This document shows, one piece after another, positions 1 to 12,346 of a stretch of DNA of 64,000 nucleotides. Source of the stretch: Tetrapyrgos nigripes (taxonomy: Eukaryota; Basidiomycota; Agaricomycetes; Agaricales; Campanellaceae); the NCBI GenBank assembly GCA_013368315.1, contig JAACJM010000262.1, positions 49,238-113,237 on the forward strand, written 5' to 3'. Within the stretch, counting starts at the first letter, position 1. Each line of letters starts with the position of its first letter. Under the pieces are notes generated by a model, which made no database searches, had not been told where the DNA came from, and was given only the letters and a program-made list of their open reading frames with translations. A program made the position numbers and the translations under genes.

Positions 1-2299
1 GAGGATCTGACGTTACAAGGTCAGAAAAGGGATATAGGGTTGAACAAAATGTTAACAAGGGCGTGGCAAGTGAGTAAGAGGATGCACTCGGTACAAATAA
101 GCAGGGAACAGGGATTGCCATAGTTGATAGAGCATGGTCGATGCTGTAGAGTGCGTGAGTCAATGTCCAAAGGCAAAGTAAAGGCAGGAAAAAAACAAAT
201 ATGCCATTGCCTTTGGCAGTGACAGAAAACCAAAAACATGTATGAAGAAGATACAACTCACCAGCATGATGAACTGCCACCCCTCACCTGCCTTCTCCTT
301 CTCCAAACTTCACAGGTGATGGCTAAAAAACGTCTTGTGTGATGTCTACTGTAGTGGGCATTAAATCCAGAAGCAGCGGGGAGTTAGATAGAGAGGACAA
401 GTAGAACTCACCATAATAAGTGTATTACACACTTGGAGTGAAAGGCAGCCACTGGGCAAGCTGTTGTGGGTTAATTGGAAACAAGAGGAACAATACGAGC
501 CACAGGTAGTGTGACCAGAGGAGCTGCATATTGATCGGACACCTCGTCGAGAAGACAGAGGACAAGAAGGGTTGCAATGAGGGTGTGCGGATATAGATGG
601 TGGTGGTAGAGAGTTAAGAGGGAAAAACCAGATGCATCGGCATTTGACCATGTTTTGTTTGCCAAAGGCTTCTGGCAAACAAACAATGACATCGCCAAGG
701 TTGGGGCTGCATACTGCACAATAGACAGCATGAAGCAAAGAAGGTATGTATGTGTCCTGTAATTTATACGTGAACCTCTAATACAGTACTATCTATAGCT
801 TATTGCATCCGGTTTGCGTTATTGTCATTGCCGCTATTATATTACTGGGGTAAGGGGCCACTGCTTCACATGGCAAGTTACGAGGCCCTCCCATATCAAT
901 ACCAAAATTTCATTCATATGTCATTAACTACTACACAGCAGCTACTAACCAAGTAAGTAGTATGAGTAAAATGTGCTTTCTGCACTGTAGAAAATAAAAA
1001 TAAAAAATAAAAAAATCTCGAAATAACCATGCAAATATGAATTGGTATCAGCTCATAATCACTTTTACAAAGTAAACAAGCATGGCACAAGGTGCCTATA
1101 GAAGAGCTAACTGTGAAATGAGAAGTCGATGAGTCACACATCAGGTAGAAATCAGACACTGAGGAATTAAGCCAGTAAAATTAATAGTGATCATACTATT
1201 GATTTGTTTCCGCTCAAGAAATTGGTGGTGCATGACATTCCTATGATACTCCAGGACACTAAGTTGTGAGAAGTCATGTAAGTTTTCCTTTGTTGATACA
1301 GAGCAATCCACACATGGACATTGTTGAGAGATACCAAATTGTGACTGTATCATATTTCCAGAGGAGGCAAAAGTCTGCTGGGAACTTGCAATGGTTTTGA
1401 AATACCTGTGCTTTACAAAAACTCATATGTATTATGTCCAAGCTGATTTTACCTATGGCCCAGTTGGTGCATAATTGCATTTTATTTTTTGTCCTGCTTA
1501 TTCACTGCTGTGCAGTAGCATATGGTAGCAAATACAACTGTATTGTGATCTGCCTACAAAGTCATGGTCCACATAGGGTCCTGTGATGGAATTGTCGAGC
1601 CACAAAGGCTGATATTAGGCACTGGTCAGGTGTGTATATAGAAAGTGTCTGTGCCGTGAAAGTGAGAGGTAATGTAAGTATGCTGAAAATTCTATCCTAT
1701 CATGCCATTCATTCTTATCCTGGCACCTTCCTTCTTTACTCCACACCATCTATTCCCATCTAAATTAAACAAGACATTCAGACTGATGCTGGCATGCAGT
1801 ACCACAGTGCAGTGATAATTCACGCCACTGGACTCTGTAGCTATCTATTTTGTTGGGACACCCACTCCCAGGTGGCACATAAGGGACCCAATCCACATGG
1901 CCACAGGCCTGGACCTTCCAGCCATATTGGTCTTGCTGAATTGAAATATGCAGGATACTGACGCTGACAGCAGCTGATTAAATGCTCAAATGATTGATGG
2001 GACAAGGCAGGCACAGGGTAACTCTGGAAAGGTGAAGTGCACATTGACAATGTGCTCAGCAGTCAGCAGTGGAGAACCCGGAGTGTCTATGGTGTTAACT
2101 CATGGGGATTTAGGGGATCTGAGGATTGAACCAGAGAGGTGTTGAACTTGTTCTGCCACATGTTGAATGGGACAGTGGACCACTACACCACTGCACCCCC
2201 ACACATAATTACATGCTAAGCTTTCCAATTCTGGACCAGACAGCTTTGACCAATTTGCCGATGTAGGTGGAATGTCAAAAGAAACAGGAAGAGCAAAGG
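1..2299. other. Region without a recognisable gene
   Basis: Only short open frames without family signatures are seen on either strand. The longest, on the minus strand at 361-738 and 471-731, are proline/serine-rich and lack any domain I recognise. There is no tRNA-like fold or terminal repeat. The right edge is the TA target of the Tc1 element. The region is probably intergenic or old transposon debris. Confidence 0.5.
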
Positions 2300-2301
2300 T
2301 A

Positions 2302-2340
2302 CTCAGGCTAACGGAAAGTGACGGTCCGGTATACCACGTG
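2302..2340 (+). repeat. Left terminal inverted repeat of Tc1 element
   Basis: This 39-bp sequence matches the reverse complement of 3550-3586 with only a few differences and begins directly after the TA at 2300-2301. It is the expected transposase binding and cleavage site. Confidence 0.9.
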
Positions 2341-2439
2341 ATGTTCAACACATTCTGAGTAGTTCGTTTTTTTTTTCACTGTAAATACACATAGCACTAT
2401 GGTACGTGTACAACACTCTTCCCCCAAGAAAAACTGACT

Positions 2440-3429
2440 TGTAGGAGCCATACAAGCTGGAAAGTCCATCCCAGCAGCTGCCCTCATTGCAGATATACCC
2501 TATGGAATTGCTAAGAAGATTTGGGCCAAATTTAGCAAGACCAGCTCAACGAAAAACCTACTGCGCAGTGGATGACCAGCGAAAGTTGATGACAGGACGT
2601 GTCGGCATATTGTGTGGATAGGTCGAAAGGATAGAAAGATGCTGTTCTGGTAAATTGGGAATCTGGTGGAACCACATTTGAGTGCTTCAACAGTTGGTGA
2701 CCATTTGGCAAAGGAAGGATACCACAGACGGGTTGGAAGGAAGGTTCCGCTGCTCAAGAAGGACCAGAAGCGAAAGAGGCTGATCTGGGCAAGACAGCAT
2801 CAGCATCAGGACTGGACAAAAGTCATTTGGTCAGACGAATGCTACATTTACATTGGGGATACCAAAGGCCGGGTTTTTGTGACACGTTGTCAAGACGAGG
2901 AATGGGATGAGGACTGTTTGATACCAACTTTCAAACAGTCCTCTATTTGTGTCATGATCTGGGCTTGCATTTTGGAGGGCAAGAAGGGGCGCTAGTGGTG
3001 CTAGAATATCCCAGAGGAAGAGGAGGGGGCATGAACTCGAAACAGTACCAGGAACAGGTTTTGGAGGGGAAGCTTCTGCAATTTTATCGTCAGATGGAAG
3101 AGGAGAGGGGAGAAATCGCATTTCAACAGGATGGTGCACCTAGCCATACCTCGAAATCCACTCTGAAATGGCTTGACACCCACAACATCACTGTCTTCCC
3201 ACACCCGCTGTCTTCTCCTGATCTTAACCCCATTGAACTGGTTTGGCGTGAGCTCAAGAGGCTTGTATGAAGCAGACCACATCCTCCCATGTCTACTCAT
3301 GAACTTATTCTTGCTGTAAAGGAGGCTTGGGAGGCGTTGACCGTCGAGGATATCAACAAGTATGTTAAGAGGATGAAAAAAATAGTTACTGATGTTGTGC
3401 ATGCGAAAGGGAGTCACACGAGGTATTGA
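2440..3429 (+). pseudogene. Tc1/mariner DDE transposase, inactivated
   Basis: The product would cut and paste the surrounding element. The N-terminal part (from about 2450) shows a helix-turn-helix-like stretch ending in a 'RSG*PAK' motif where the family has a GRP box. The catalytic triad is visible: Asp in 'WSDECY' near 2838, Asp in 'FQQDGAPSH' near 3130, and Glu in 'SSPDLNPIE' near 3235, so this is a DDE type. Lesions are TGA at 2573, TAA at 2651, a one-base shift near 2990 inside 'KKG/LVVLEYP', and TGA at 3268. The C-terminus ends 'SHTRY' at 3427-3429. Two of the stops fall where Arg codons are expected, suggesting CGA to TGA change. The copy is certainly inactive as read. Confidence 0.9.
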
Positions 3430-3549
3430 GCTGTAGAAAGTTTTATTGGGATTGGATAATGATAAATACATAGTTTGAAGTAGAGAACTGGAGGACTTCG
3501 CTGTCGATGGATGAGTGTAACAGTGAGGAGGGTATTGCGGAAATCAGGT

Positions 3550-3586
3550 CACGTGTTATCGGACCGTTACTTTCCGTTAGCCTGAG
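3550..3586 (-). repeat. Right terminal inverted repeat of Tc1 element
   Basis: Inverted partner of 2302-2340, ending in CCTGAG immediately before the flanking TA at 3587-3588. Confidence 0.9.
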
Positions 3587-3588
3587 TA

Positions 3589-6350
3589 TAGGTTAGGAAA
3601 ACTACCAAAAGTCACTGGTAAAGTCCAAGTCAAGTTGACGAAGTAGTGAAGTAAAGTTGGCAACATAGAGTTGAATATTTTTGTCTGGCTGGGACCTTCA
3701 TACTGATCTGCATTTTCAGAGTTTGATGCACTTAGTAGGTACTTTTCTCACTCCACACCTTCCACAACCATTGAGTCTGAACAAAGTTGTATTCAAGATA
3801 GTGATTGGCCACAAATTCAAGTTCCCAAAATCTTTTGTTATAATACTTTTATTAAGTAGTTCAAATTGACCTGGAAATAGGGCTTGGTACCATAACTGTA
3901 CTAGTACATCACATACAGTGCTGTACCTGTACTGTGTCAGGATAGAGATTACATTTGGATAGTATGGTAATAGGTGGTTTTTGTAATTAAGCACTAGGAA
4001 CTGCACCCAAACACAAAACCGTATACAAATGTAAATGAGACAAGTGTTCCGAGTAGTCAGAGTACTCAAACTCCCAGTTTACTTGTACTATAAGTACTTT
4101 TTATTGGGGTTTTTCAATGAAGTTAGCGCTTAGCGCGCGACACAATAAACACAAGTTTAACACCAAAGGGATCAACGAGTCCCAAAAATCAAACACTTGT
4201 AGGCCACAGTTGCCCTAAAATCAACACCTAATAGACCAGAAGGTCAACACAAAGATCACAGTTATAACCCCAAAGATGTTCAATTTTAAAACTCTATTAT
4301 CTCCAACACAATGTTTATACTCGTAGAGAGTGCAGTTAAGTTTGTTTAGAAGCTTTAGTCCGTGTTTCACATCCTCTACTATTGCTAGCGAGATCCGATA
4401 CTCTACAGTACATGACTTGGGTAGCTACTTGTAATATCTGGTCCTTTTATACTACTCACAGCTACAACTATACAGTTACCTATTTCATTTTGAGGTCTGC
4501 TAAAAGGTACATAGAGAAAATATAAAAACAAATTGAAAAGTCTGCTAGTGAGTTCTACCTATTTCCTCGTAAGTAAAGACTTGCTTATTAGGGTGTACAG
4601 AAACTGTTTAATATTATCTAAATATTCATAGGAACTTTCTTCAGTTCCCTTTGTAAGCCATCTGGTGTTTTTGTGTACCGTCCTGGTTAGCGAGCATCAC
4701 ATCTATGACTCAGAATGCTCCACTTATGACTGCTAGGTCCTTTATACGTGTCCTTACGCTAGGGGCATAGGGTTGTCTCGTAGTTTCTTTATTCCATTCG
4801 GTTTTCCTTTCCCTTTTCTCCAATCTTGCTTTATTCACATTCTATGTCTTGCCAGCAGTCCACTACTGAGTCCTACATACGAGTCCAGCTCTTCTGCAGT
4901 CCCGTTTGCATACTTATTCCTCCTTCAATGCTTTCAACGCCTAGCTAGATGATTACTGACAGATTTATCCTTATCTGGAAATAACGTTACCTGTTTGGGT
5001 TGTATTCCGATCGTTCAGATGTACTGCGACTTAGTGCTTCTGTCCCTTATATCTCTGTGTAGAGGTGTCCGTTCACTATCCCTTCTGTACCAATGGATAG
5101 CTGAACTCTATGGGATCCTGTACATATATACTTTGTCCTACTTTTGTCCACATGTACCTTTTACAGATACTTAAGATTCCCTTGAAGTCATCTTAGTACT
5201 ACGGGATTTACCAATACATAGATCTAGACCTAGTGTGATTGTCCACATGTCTGATCTTAGTGCTGTCTTCTCCGATCGACCTTTCGGCTGAGGATTGTGC
5301 TGTTTACGTGTTCCTATGCCTGCAAATAGGGGCTACCTCACATTTCACTGTCCCTTTGGATTACGCTAGCGGTACTAGTCATTATAATAGGATTTGAAAG
5401 CCTTTATAGACTATCTTTATCATTTAGTGGGTCTGCTATTATAACTCCCAACTCATACATATCTATCATAGTACTTAGAATGAGTTGTTTCTCCATTCGT
5501 AAGCACTTAATATTATTGTACTGTTGTTTTATTAGTCCCGCTAGGTATTAACTAGCAGTTCAGGGCTCACCCTAGTCCTCTTATTCCCTTAAAAGAACGT
5601 CAAAACTGATATTATGAACCAAAATCCAAGTATGTATACTGCGATTATGTATGGCGTATCAACAGTATACTGATGGTCTGACCTGTATCAAGTACAGCCG
5701 TAGTATGGGTAATCACATACACAAATGTAAACAACACACTTTGTCTCCTACCTCCATGTACATGTTATCTGAATAAAAGTTTTTCTTCCCTGAATCCTAC
5801 CCTGTAGTACACACTCAGGCTAATTTTTGCACTCCGCTGGGGGCTTGCTTCCACCCTTCATCATTTCCTTAAATGCTTCTTTCAAGTCTCTAACAAGCTT
5901 GACTTTTACACTGGCATACAGCCAAAGTCTTCACCCCAGTGAGATATGTACCATTTTGCTATCTGACAGACTTGTGCAGCTCATTCCTTGTGTAGGTCAT
6001 TTCCAGTGTAACTGAAAAAGGAGCTCCATATGTTTTTCTGCTTTTCTGTGATTTTGGCTGTGTTTCCAGGAACTCCCAAACACATGCTATGATGACTTTT
6101 GTGGTAATCTCTCCAATGAAAGCTCTTGTTCTAGCTTCTGAGAGGAGTTAAGAAAGCCTAATTGGTATCTTTTCTATTTGGTCCTCACTTCCCAACCTTT
6201 TTCATCCCTGAAATAGCCCATGTGTACTCTCTGTCTCATTTTTGAGGACGAGGAGGCATTGGGACATAAAATGGGATTTTTTTTTGTCTTGATATTGGTA
6301 CTTTTGTGGGTGTAACTATGAGTCTGGTATAACTATACAGTTTATTTTAC
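3589..6350. other. AT-rich region without recognisable genes
   Basis: No open frame here exceeds about 120 codons and none shows a family motif. The stretch 4100-5800 is dense in stops in all frames and looks like heavily decayed repeat DNA. The 'GTACCTGTACTG' type strings at about 3900-3940 recur near 6455 and 7830, around the hAT relic. They may be subterminal repeats of that family. Confidence 0.4.
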
Positions 6351-6559
6351 TTGAAGGTTATGTCAATGGCAGCCTCCAGGCATCCATATTTGATGGCAAG
6401 TCAGTTTACTTGTGTGACAGGTGGCAGGTTTGGAGCAGGTTGAGATAAGCTGACCCGTACCTGTACCTGCCAAACTCATACCCCCTAATCCGTCACTTAC
6501 CCTATCCATGCCTTTCAGCATAAGACTAACTCTAAATTGCTTCACAGCTTTGCAAAATC

Positions 6560-7740
6560 ATCCAACATGTTTGCAGCAGTCCTCAGTGATGTGCAACTTG
6601 GCTCAAAGAAGTTCATGCAGTCACTACTTCTACCTGTGGAGAGAAGGAGAACACTTTGATGCTCATCCTTGATGTTGGGACATGATGGTCATCAACTCAT
6701 CAAATGCTCCATGAGTCTTCCTCATCTTATTTGCTATCTTACTCTTCAAGGGTGTGCTCTGTGTTTTCAGGCAGCTATTGACTCTTACGTTGCTAAGGAT
6801 AGTGAGCTCTCAGACGCCAACTGGAAGATGCTCAAACTCATCACTGAGTGGCTTGTGGCCGTTGTTCCACTGTGCAATGACTGAGATGTCGACCACAAAG
6901 CGTCCAATGCTTTCGAAAACTCTAGCTATATTCTAAGGCCTGCAAGACACATTATGGACCATCCTTTCAGAACTTCCCCATTCCACTGATCCCTCTCTCT
7001 GTCATGGCTTAATGGATGCACACTCAAAACTTTCCGACTATTACTTTAAGTTTGATCAATCACCATATTATACTTGGGCTGCCTGTGAGTTAAATCATTT
7101 GTTCTCCTTGAACCTACTATCTGACAATGTATACAGTGCTTGATGATCCCTGAATTTCTTATGAGGCTTTAGCAAAGGATTATGAGAGAGATCCAGATCT
7201 ACTTGCAGACATCAATGCAGCAAAGATGAATTTTGAACAACATTTCCACAACCATTATGGTGATTCTGTTCCTGCTGCTGCTCCACTCACTGCGACTAAT
7301 GTATCTTCTACTTCAGCCCCTGTTGATGGATCCCTGCAGCAAATCAACTTCATCCAGCACTATTGATCCACAACTTCAGCAGTGGCAACAGATGAGCTGG
7401 AGGAATATTTCTGCGTGACCTCCAAGCCACTTGATTTCGAGTCTGTTGATCCTCTCAAATGGTGGTACGCCCAACAAACTCAATTTCCAAATTTATACCG
7501 GTTTGCTCATGATGTCCTTTGTATTCCTGGTATGTGCTTGGAATCATTGTTTGATACACCCTCTTTCCCGATCCAGGCTCTGCTGTTTCTGTTAAGCAAA
7601 TCTTCTCTGGAGGACATGATACTATTTCACTTCGTCAGGCTTCTCTTAAAGCTGAGACAATATCAGCTCTGACAGTTGTTAAGGCTCAGCCTTTACATAT
7701 GGCTCATATTGCCATTATTGAGATTCTCAGTGATGATTAG
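6560..7740 (+). pseudogene. hAT-family transposase, decayed C-terminal two thirds
   Basis: This would encode a cut-and-paste hAT transposase. In shifting frames one can read 'LILDVGT*WSSTHQML' (hAT motif near the second catalytic Asp), 'AIDSYVAKDSELSDANWKM', 'SKLSDYYFKFDQSPYY', 'DPLKWWYAQQTQFPNLYRFA' and the terminal dimerisation segment 'IFSGGHDTISLRQASLK', ending at TAG 7738-7740. A clean 47-nt GT-AG intron (7530-7576) interrupts the dimerisation domain, and removing it restores the family motif. Stops include TGA at 6683-6685 at a position normally Arg. The N-terminal zinc finger and clear terminal repeats were not found. Confidence 0.85.
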
Positions 7741-8650
7741 CTTGGATACCCTCCTATTTTACAACATGTTTTTTTTACTTCTTTGCTAGGATTGACTGTA
7801 CAACCTGTATACTATGGTATGGTATACGACCAGTACCTGTACTGGCAGGTAAATTTCATGCACAGTATACAGTACATGTACAGAATGTCTCATCACTAAA
7901 ACTGCCCAACCCATATTCTGCCTGATGAGCACTTATATCCACCTGTAATAGTTCTACAGGTATATCAGCCCATTATCATTCGCTATCATAATTTCAGGAG
8001 GTGATCATACCATATCAGGATTTTTTTGGGTTGATCAGGTCTTGTCAGTATGACCAGACCTTATCAGGGGATTATCATTTGGAGACTATGGAGAGATCAC
8101 TTCGTAGCATGGTGTCAGGCAGTGGCTTTTCTGTCTAATTATAATATGAGGTCTGGTGCCAAAAACAATGAAATTTGAACCTGAGGGGAGGTACATATTG
8201 AAGAGTAAAGATAGGACTATGAAACAACTCGAATTGAAGTAGTTACCACATCAGATTATGCCTAAGAATGTAGTACATACAGCCTAACTTATTATCATCT
8301 ACAGATACAGACTGTGTGAAAATGGCCACGGATTATGTTCCAGAGTTCAAGCAGAATGATGGTTGAAAGAGGAATGGGGAAAGAGAAGATGTGTGAAAAA
8401 AAGGACCAATTATGCACGTGATTTTGTGTAAAAGACGCATATACACACTATGTAACATGTCAGAGAGGATGAAGTAGTATATGTGTGTGTGGAGAAAAAC
8501 CAAGTAAATGGATGTCATTGAGTATATGAGCACGTACCATTAGCTCCAGCCATAGAAGACTCAGAGAAGGGAAAAATGAAAGACAGTGCTAAGGAATAAA
8601 AAGGAAAAAATACCCTAAGGAGAACATAAGACCAGAAAAAAACTCACCAA
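7741..8650. other. Intergenic, transposon-flank-like DNA
   Basis: No credible coding region. Repeated short strings built on GTACCTGTAC and GTATGGTATAC at 7800-7890 resemble subterminal repeats of the adjacent hAT relic. The last 55 bp (8616-8670) recur at 56,006-56,060. Confidence 0.4.
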
Positions 8651-8670
8651 CAGGCTCCCACACAAATCTA
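8616..8670 (+). repeat. Dispersed repeat, copy 1 of 2 (partner at 56,006)
   Basis: Begins CTAAGGAGAACATAAGA, continues through AAACTCACCAAC and ends CACAAATCTA. The same order is found at 56,006-56,060 with a few substitutions and small gaps. It lies just upstream of the SepH-like pseudogene. Confidence 0.6.
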
Positions 8671-8673
8671 GGA

Positions 8674-9410
8674 TTGGGTATGGGGTTGAGGATGGGTGGT
8701 GGTATGGCGACATCTCCTCCTGATCATCATTTTACAGGTGGTATGGGAATGATGCCACTCTCAAACTTGGCTGGGAATGTCACTAGTCTTGGGCTTGGTA
8801 TGGGTATGGGTATGGGTAGTATGGGTATGAATGTGGCAGGAAGAAAGCAAAGTTCCGCAGCAGTTCCTAATTTGGTGGATAAAATCCAAAACCAATCATT
8901 ATTGTTTGTACTGAGTCCACCAGAGGAACAAATGGATAATTGGGATGATGATTTTGAGGAGGGGATTTCATTTACAAAGTTGCAGGGTGAGTATTGAGTG
9001 TTTTTTTTTTTCTTCTTCTTTTTCTTTCTTATTTCTCGCTGCTTTTTATTGGAGACCATCTGTACTAACCACACCCCACATCCCAGCTCTCGAAAAACCC
9101 TTGGAACACGACCAAAAACACAAAGATGATGCTCAAACTATCAAACCACTCGAAGTCCATGACCCATGACAGTTCCTCTATCAAGAGCTGGAGCACCTTT
9201 GGGAGAGATTAATCCCATTACAGAGATAGAGTCTGAGAAGGAGGACTCAGAGAAGGAGATTGAAGATTATTCAGACTTGGTTCCCACTAAACGCTATTCA
9301 CCCACCAAATCTGCAGTCATGTGTGAGTTCACATGCGTCCACCACATCTGCAAAATGCCAAGTCCATCTGCAGATATGCAAAGGCCATCACCTCCAGCTC
9401 AATGATAGGT
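8674..9410 (+). pseudogene. SepH/Cdc7-like septation kinase, middle fragment (5' side of insertion)
   Basis: Fragment of a septation-initiation-network kinase of the S. pombe Cdc7 / Aspergillus SepH type, a cell-division signalling kinase. Visible are a Met/Gly-rich stretch, then the linker signature 'NWDDDFEEGISFTKLQ' ending at a consensus 5' splice site at about 8990. A second segment reads 'EKEIEDYSDLVPTKRYSP', another landmark of this family. The N-terminal kinase domain is not present upstream. The second exon has TGA at 9167-9169 in one frame and continues in another. The C-terminal half resumes at about 14,200 on the far side of a 4.8-kb insertion. The family call rests on remembered motifs and is not searched. 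Confidence 0.65.
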
Positions 9411-10200
9411 CTACTGCTAAGATGCACAACTTTGTATATATATATTTTGAGACAGATTCAGTAATATCAATGATGAGATTGAGGATGACCCCAGCACATG
9501 AGAATGCATACATGTGGTCCTTATCACAGTTTTTTGCAGTTTCAGATTTTGATGGCTTATGCTGGCGTTTATCAGATTGAGTGCAATGGTATTTGAATTG
9601 CTCAGAACACCCAGTATTCTTGTGAATATATTTGCCTTGATAACTTTGGTATATAGAGGTAAGTATCCATTGAAATTCTGGATAGACTTTACTCACACGA
9701 AGCGGTAATCATCTGTGCAAATGCATCTGCTTTGGCACAAAGGCTGTTCCCGGGAAGTGGAGATATTTCCACTGAGGCAATGACTGAATGAATGCCTTTC
9801 TCTTGCTCCAGTGTACGAAAAAAATCCTCCAGAGGAACTACCACAAGTCCAGGAAACTCCCCCAGATCACTTCCACCATCATCATGGTCCTCAGCACTCC
9901 GAGAAATGTCTGACACATCTTCAGGATTCAATATATCTTGAAGGGGATTAGACATGGTTTGGGAAGGGTTTGACGCGTCTTGAGTGGGGCTCAACGTGTC
10001 TGACAGCACTCGTTCGGGTTTTACTAGGCATCCACGGCAGCATGCAGTAAAGCCTCTTCCTCAGCACTTGAAATTAATTTCATTCTGCAGCTTTCTGACA
10101 TTGCAATGTGAACATGGAACCATGTGGCCAGGTTTGCTGCTCTTTTGAGTAGATGCCATGAAGACGCTGAAGTCCTGGGAGTAAATGATGGGGTGTGTCA
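9411..10200 (-). other. Fragment of an unidentified mobile-element-like protein
   Basis: On the minus strand a broken frame runs from about 10,165 to 9,689. It begins near 'MASTQKSSKPGHMVPCSHCN', with a CxxC pair suggesting a zinc-binding N-terminus. It continues into an acidic segment ('DVSDISRSAEDHDDGG') ending at 9,689. It contains stops and lies inside the interruption of the SepH-like gene, next to the truncated end of the copia element. I cannot assign a family. Plavaka- or KDZ-type transposon proteins are possible, but that is a guess. Confidence 0.4.
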
Positions 10201-11859
10201 ATAGTACTATTCAACAGAACTCATTATGAGTTTATTCTCATGATATCGGTAGAATACCGCATTATTGTAAGTAGACTTCTTAAGTCCTAGTAACTTTATG
10301 AGAATATCGCATAATTTTTCGTACCATCAACGACCGGCTTGCTTAAGCCTGTATAGAGTCTTTCTGAGTTTAAGTACGTAACCTTCAGGCAAGTTAGGTA
10401 GTAAATTACCTGGAGGTGGATGAAGGTATAACATTTCCTCGTCAGTAAAATTTCCGTAAAGATAAGCAGATTTAATATCAATCTGAGTAGTTTCATACTC
10501 TAATGAAGCTGCAAGAGCAAGTATAAAATGTGTACTGCTCATGCGCGCTACAGGGGCAAAGATATCATTTGCGTAGTAATCAATGCCTTCTTGTTGACTA
10601 AAGCCTTGTGCTACTAGTCTAGATTTCAATTTGGTCTGTTTACCAAGTTTGTATTTAGTTTTGTAGACAAATCTGGAACCAATGATATTTGCATCAGCAG
10701 GAGGTTTGACGTACTCCCAGGTTCCTAGACTTTCTAGAGATTCTATCTTGGCTTTCATGGAATCAAACCATGCATCACGTTGTGGATGATTGAGTACATC
10801 CTTGAATGAAATTGGATCGCCGATGTTATCAGCATAGTGAACATTGAATTCTGTTAAGAAACCAACGTTTTGTTCAACTTCATCGTAGAGTAAACCTCTG
10901 GCTTCTCGGATCCTTGTTGATCGTCTTGGGTCATCAGGTTGTATAGTTTCGTCTTCATCAACATCCATTGGTTCAGGCTCGTGTTCCTGAGGAATTGGAG
11001 TTTCATTTGTATTTTCTTCTGTAGTTTCTAATGGTTCTTGATTTTTGTTTTGTAACTCCCCTTCAACTTGTGATTTCGACGTTAAGAATTGCAAGTTGCG
11101 TTCTACATTCACTTTAGTACCAAAGTATACATAATGGCCTTTTGAATGATTGTCAAAGCCTAACCAAACTCCACGTTTTCCTTTAGGAGTTAGTTTACTA
11201 GTTCTTGCTTCGTCATATACAATGCAAGGTGTACCAAAGCTACGTAGATTGTCTAAGTTTGCATTGACACTGTAACGTTTAAAATAGGGAGTTTGCATTT
11301 TTAATGCAGTTTTCAGAGATCTATTAAGTATGTACATAGTATAAAGTCCTGCGTGCCACCATAAACGATTAGGTAGTCTTCCAGTATGCAGATTAACACG
11401 AATACCATTCATAACATGCTGATGTACGTTTTCAGCAACTCCGTTTTGCTGAGGCGTGTTATGAACTGTATAACGTGGAATTGTACCTTGTGCTTTCAGG
11501 TAGTTTCTGAATGCACCTGAAGTAAATACAGCATTGTTGTCTGATCGTAGTATTTTAACTTTGATACCATATTGTGTAAATAGCTCAGTAGTAAATGTAA
11601 CCCATTGCGTATAGGCTTCGTCTTTTGTTTTGAGTGGAGATAATATTAACCAACGTGTACAGTCATCAACGATGGTTAACCAGTATTTGTAGCCTTCAAT
11701 AGAGGCAGTTCGTAATAGACCAAATATATCAATGTGAAAATGGTCTCCGAAATTTTCTGCTAATTCCGAAGTACGTCGTTTTGGAACAGAAAGTCTATGT
11801 ATATTATTGATGATGCAGTCTTCACATTGAGTTTCTGTCCAATCATCAATAATGATCAT
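10200..11859 (-). pseudogene. copia integrase and partial reverse transcriptase
   Basis: The open part (11,859-10,327, 510 aa) holds the integrase core: Asp in 'HIDIFG', Asp in 'RSDNNAVF' and Glu in 'QQNGVAENVH' form the DDE triad. A proline/acid linker ('EPEPMDVDEDE') follows, then the RT start 'FVYKTKYKLGKQTKLKSRLV' and 'QIDIKSAYLYG', which carries the first catalytic Asp. A TGA at 10,327-10,329 interrupts 'LKQAGR*WY', where the family has Arg or another residue. The frame then continues about 40 codons before homology is lost near 10,200. The YVDD box is absent. Confidence 0.88.
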
Positions 11860-11869
11860 AATAATAGAT

Positions 11870-12346
11870 TTATCTGTTTTTAGTAATGTTTTTTAGATTT
11901 GTATAACTCATATGACCAATTTGTTTGTGAAGTTCGTATAAACTTAAACTAGCAACGTTATCACTCAATTTTTTAGTTGTGATAGAGTAAAGTTTGGCGT
12001 TCTCGTGTATAGCGCCAACAAAATTGTCCTTGTCATTGCGTATTGTACATAAATGATCATGAAAAGTAAAAGTATGGTCCGCTTTTTGTGAAATACTGAT
12101 TAAAGTAAACGGAAGCTTTGAGTTGTAGTATACATTTTTAAGAGTGATCGATGAAGACTCACTATTGTCCTTCCTAACTTCTACCCGCATATCGCCTGCT
12201 AATCGAAGTTCTAGATGCTCTGAATTGGCAACAGTTAAAGTTATAGCAGGCGTAGTATAAACGTTGAAAAGTAAGTTAAGATACGGTGTACAGCGTATAG
12301 TAGCACCAGAATCAATTATATGTGTATGATCTTGGTCAGAGATCAC
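11870..12346 (-). CDS. copia aspartic protease and GAG-pre-integrase segment
   Basis: A 158-aa frame contains the retropepsin-type motif 'HIIDSGAT' with the catalytic Asp near residue 12. It ends in 'LYELHKQIGHMSYTNLKN', the His-rich pre-integrase segment that precedes the integrase zinc-binding region. It would mature the Gag-Pol polyprotein. It is separated from the integrase frame by a stop at 11,870-11,872 and a change of frame, so the original polyprotein is broken here. Confidence 0.8.
   Translation of the reverse strand: MISDQDHTHIIDSGATIRCTPYLNLLFNVYTTPAITLTVANSEHLELRLAGDMRVEVRKDNSESSSITLKNVYYNSKLPFTLISISQKADHTFTFHDHLCTIRNDKDNFVGAIHENAKLYSITTKKLSDNVASLSLYELHKQIGHMSYTNLKNITKNR

Larger units (their letters stand above)
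2302..3586 (+). mobile_element. Tc1/mariner transposon, structurally complete, coding region decayed
   Basis: A 1,285-bp element is bounded by near-perfect terminal inverted repeats of about 38 bp. Each repeat starts CTCAGGCTAACGGAAAGT. The element is flanked by TA dinucleotides (2300-2301 and 3587-3588), the standard target duplication of Tc1/mariner transposases. It contains one transposase reading frame on the plus strand, now broken. The intact ends mean it could still be moved by a transposase supplied in trans. Confidence 0.92.

Noticed and set aside
10296..10496. Minus-strand 66-aa frame at the end of the copia element
   Set aside because: Alternative frame of the truncated reverse transcriptase region.
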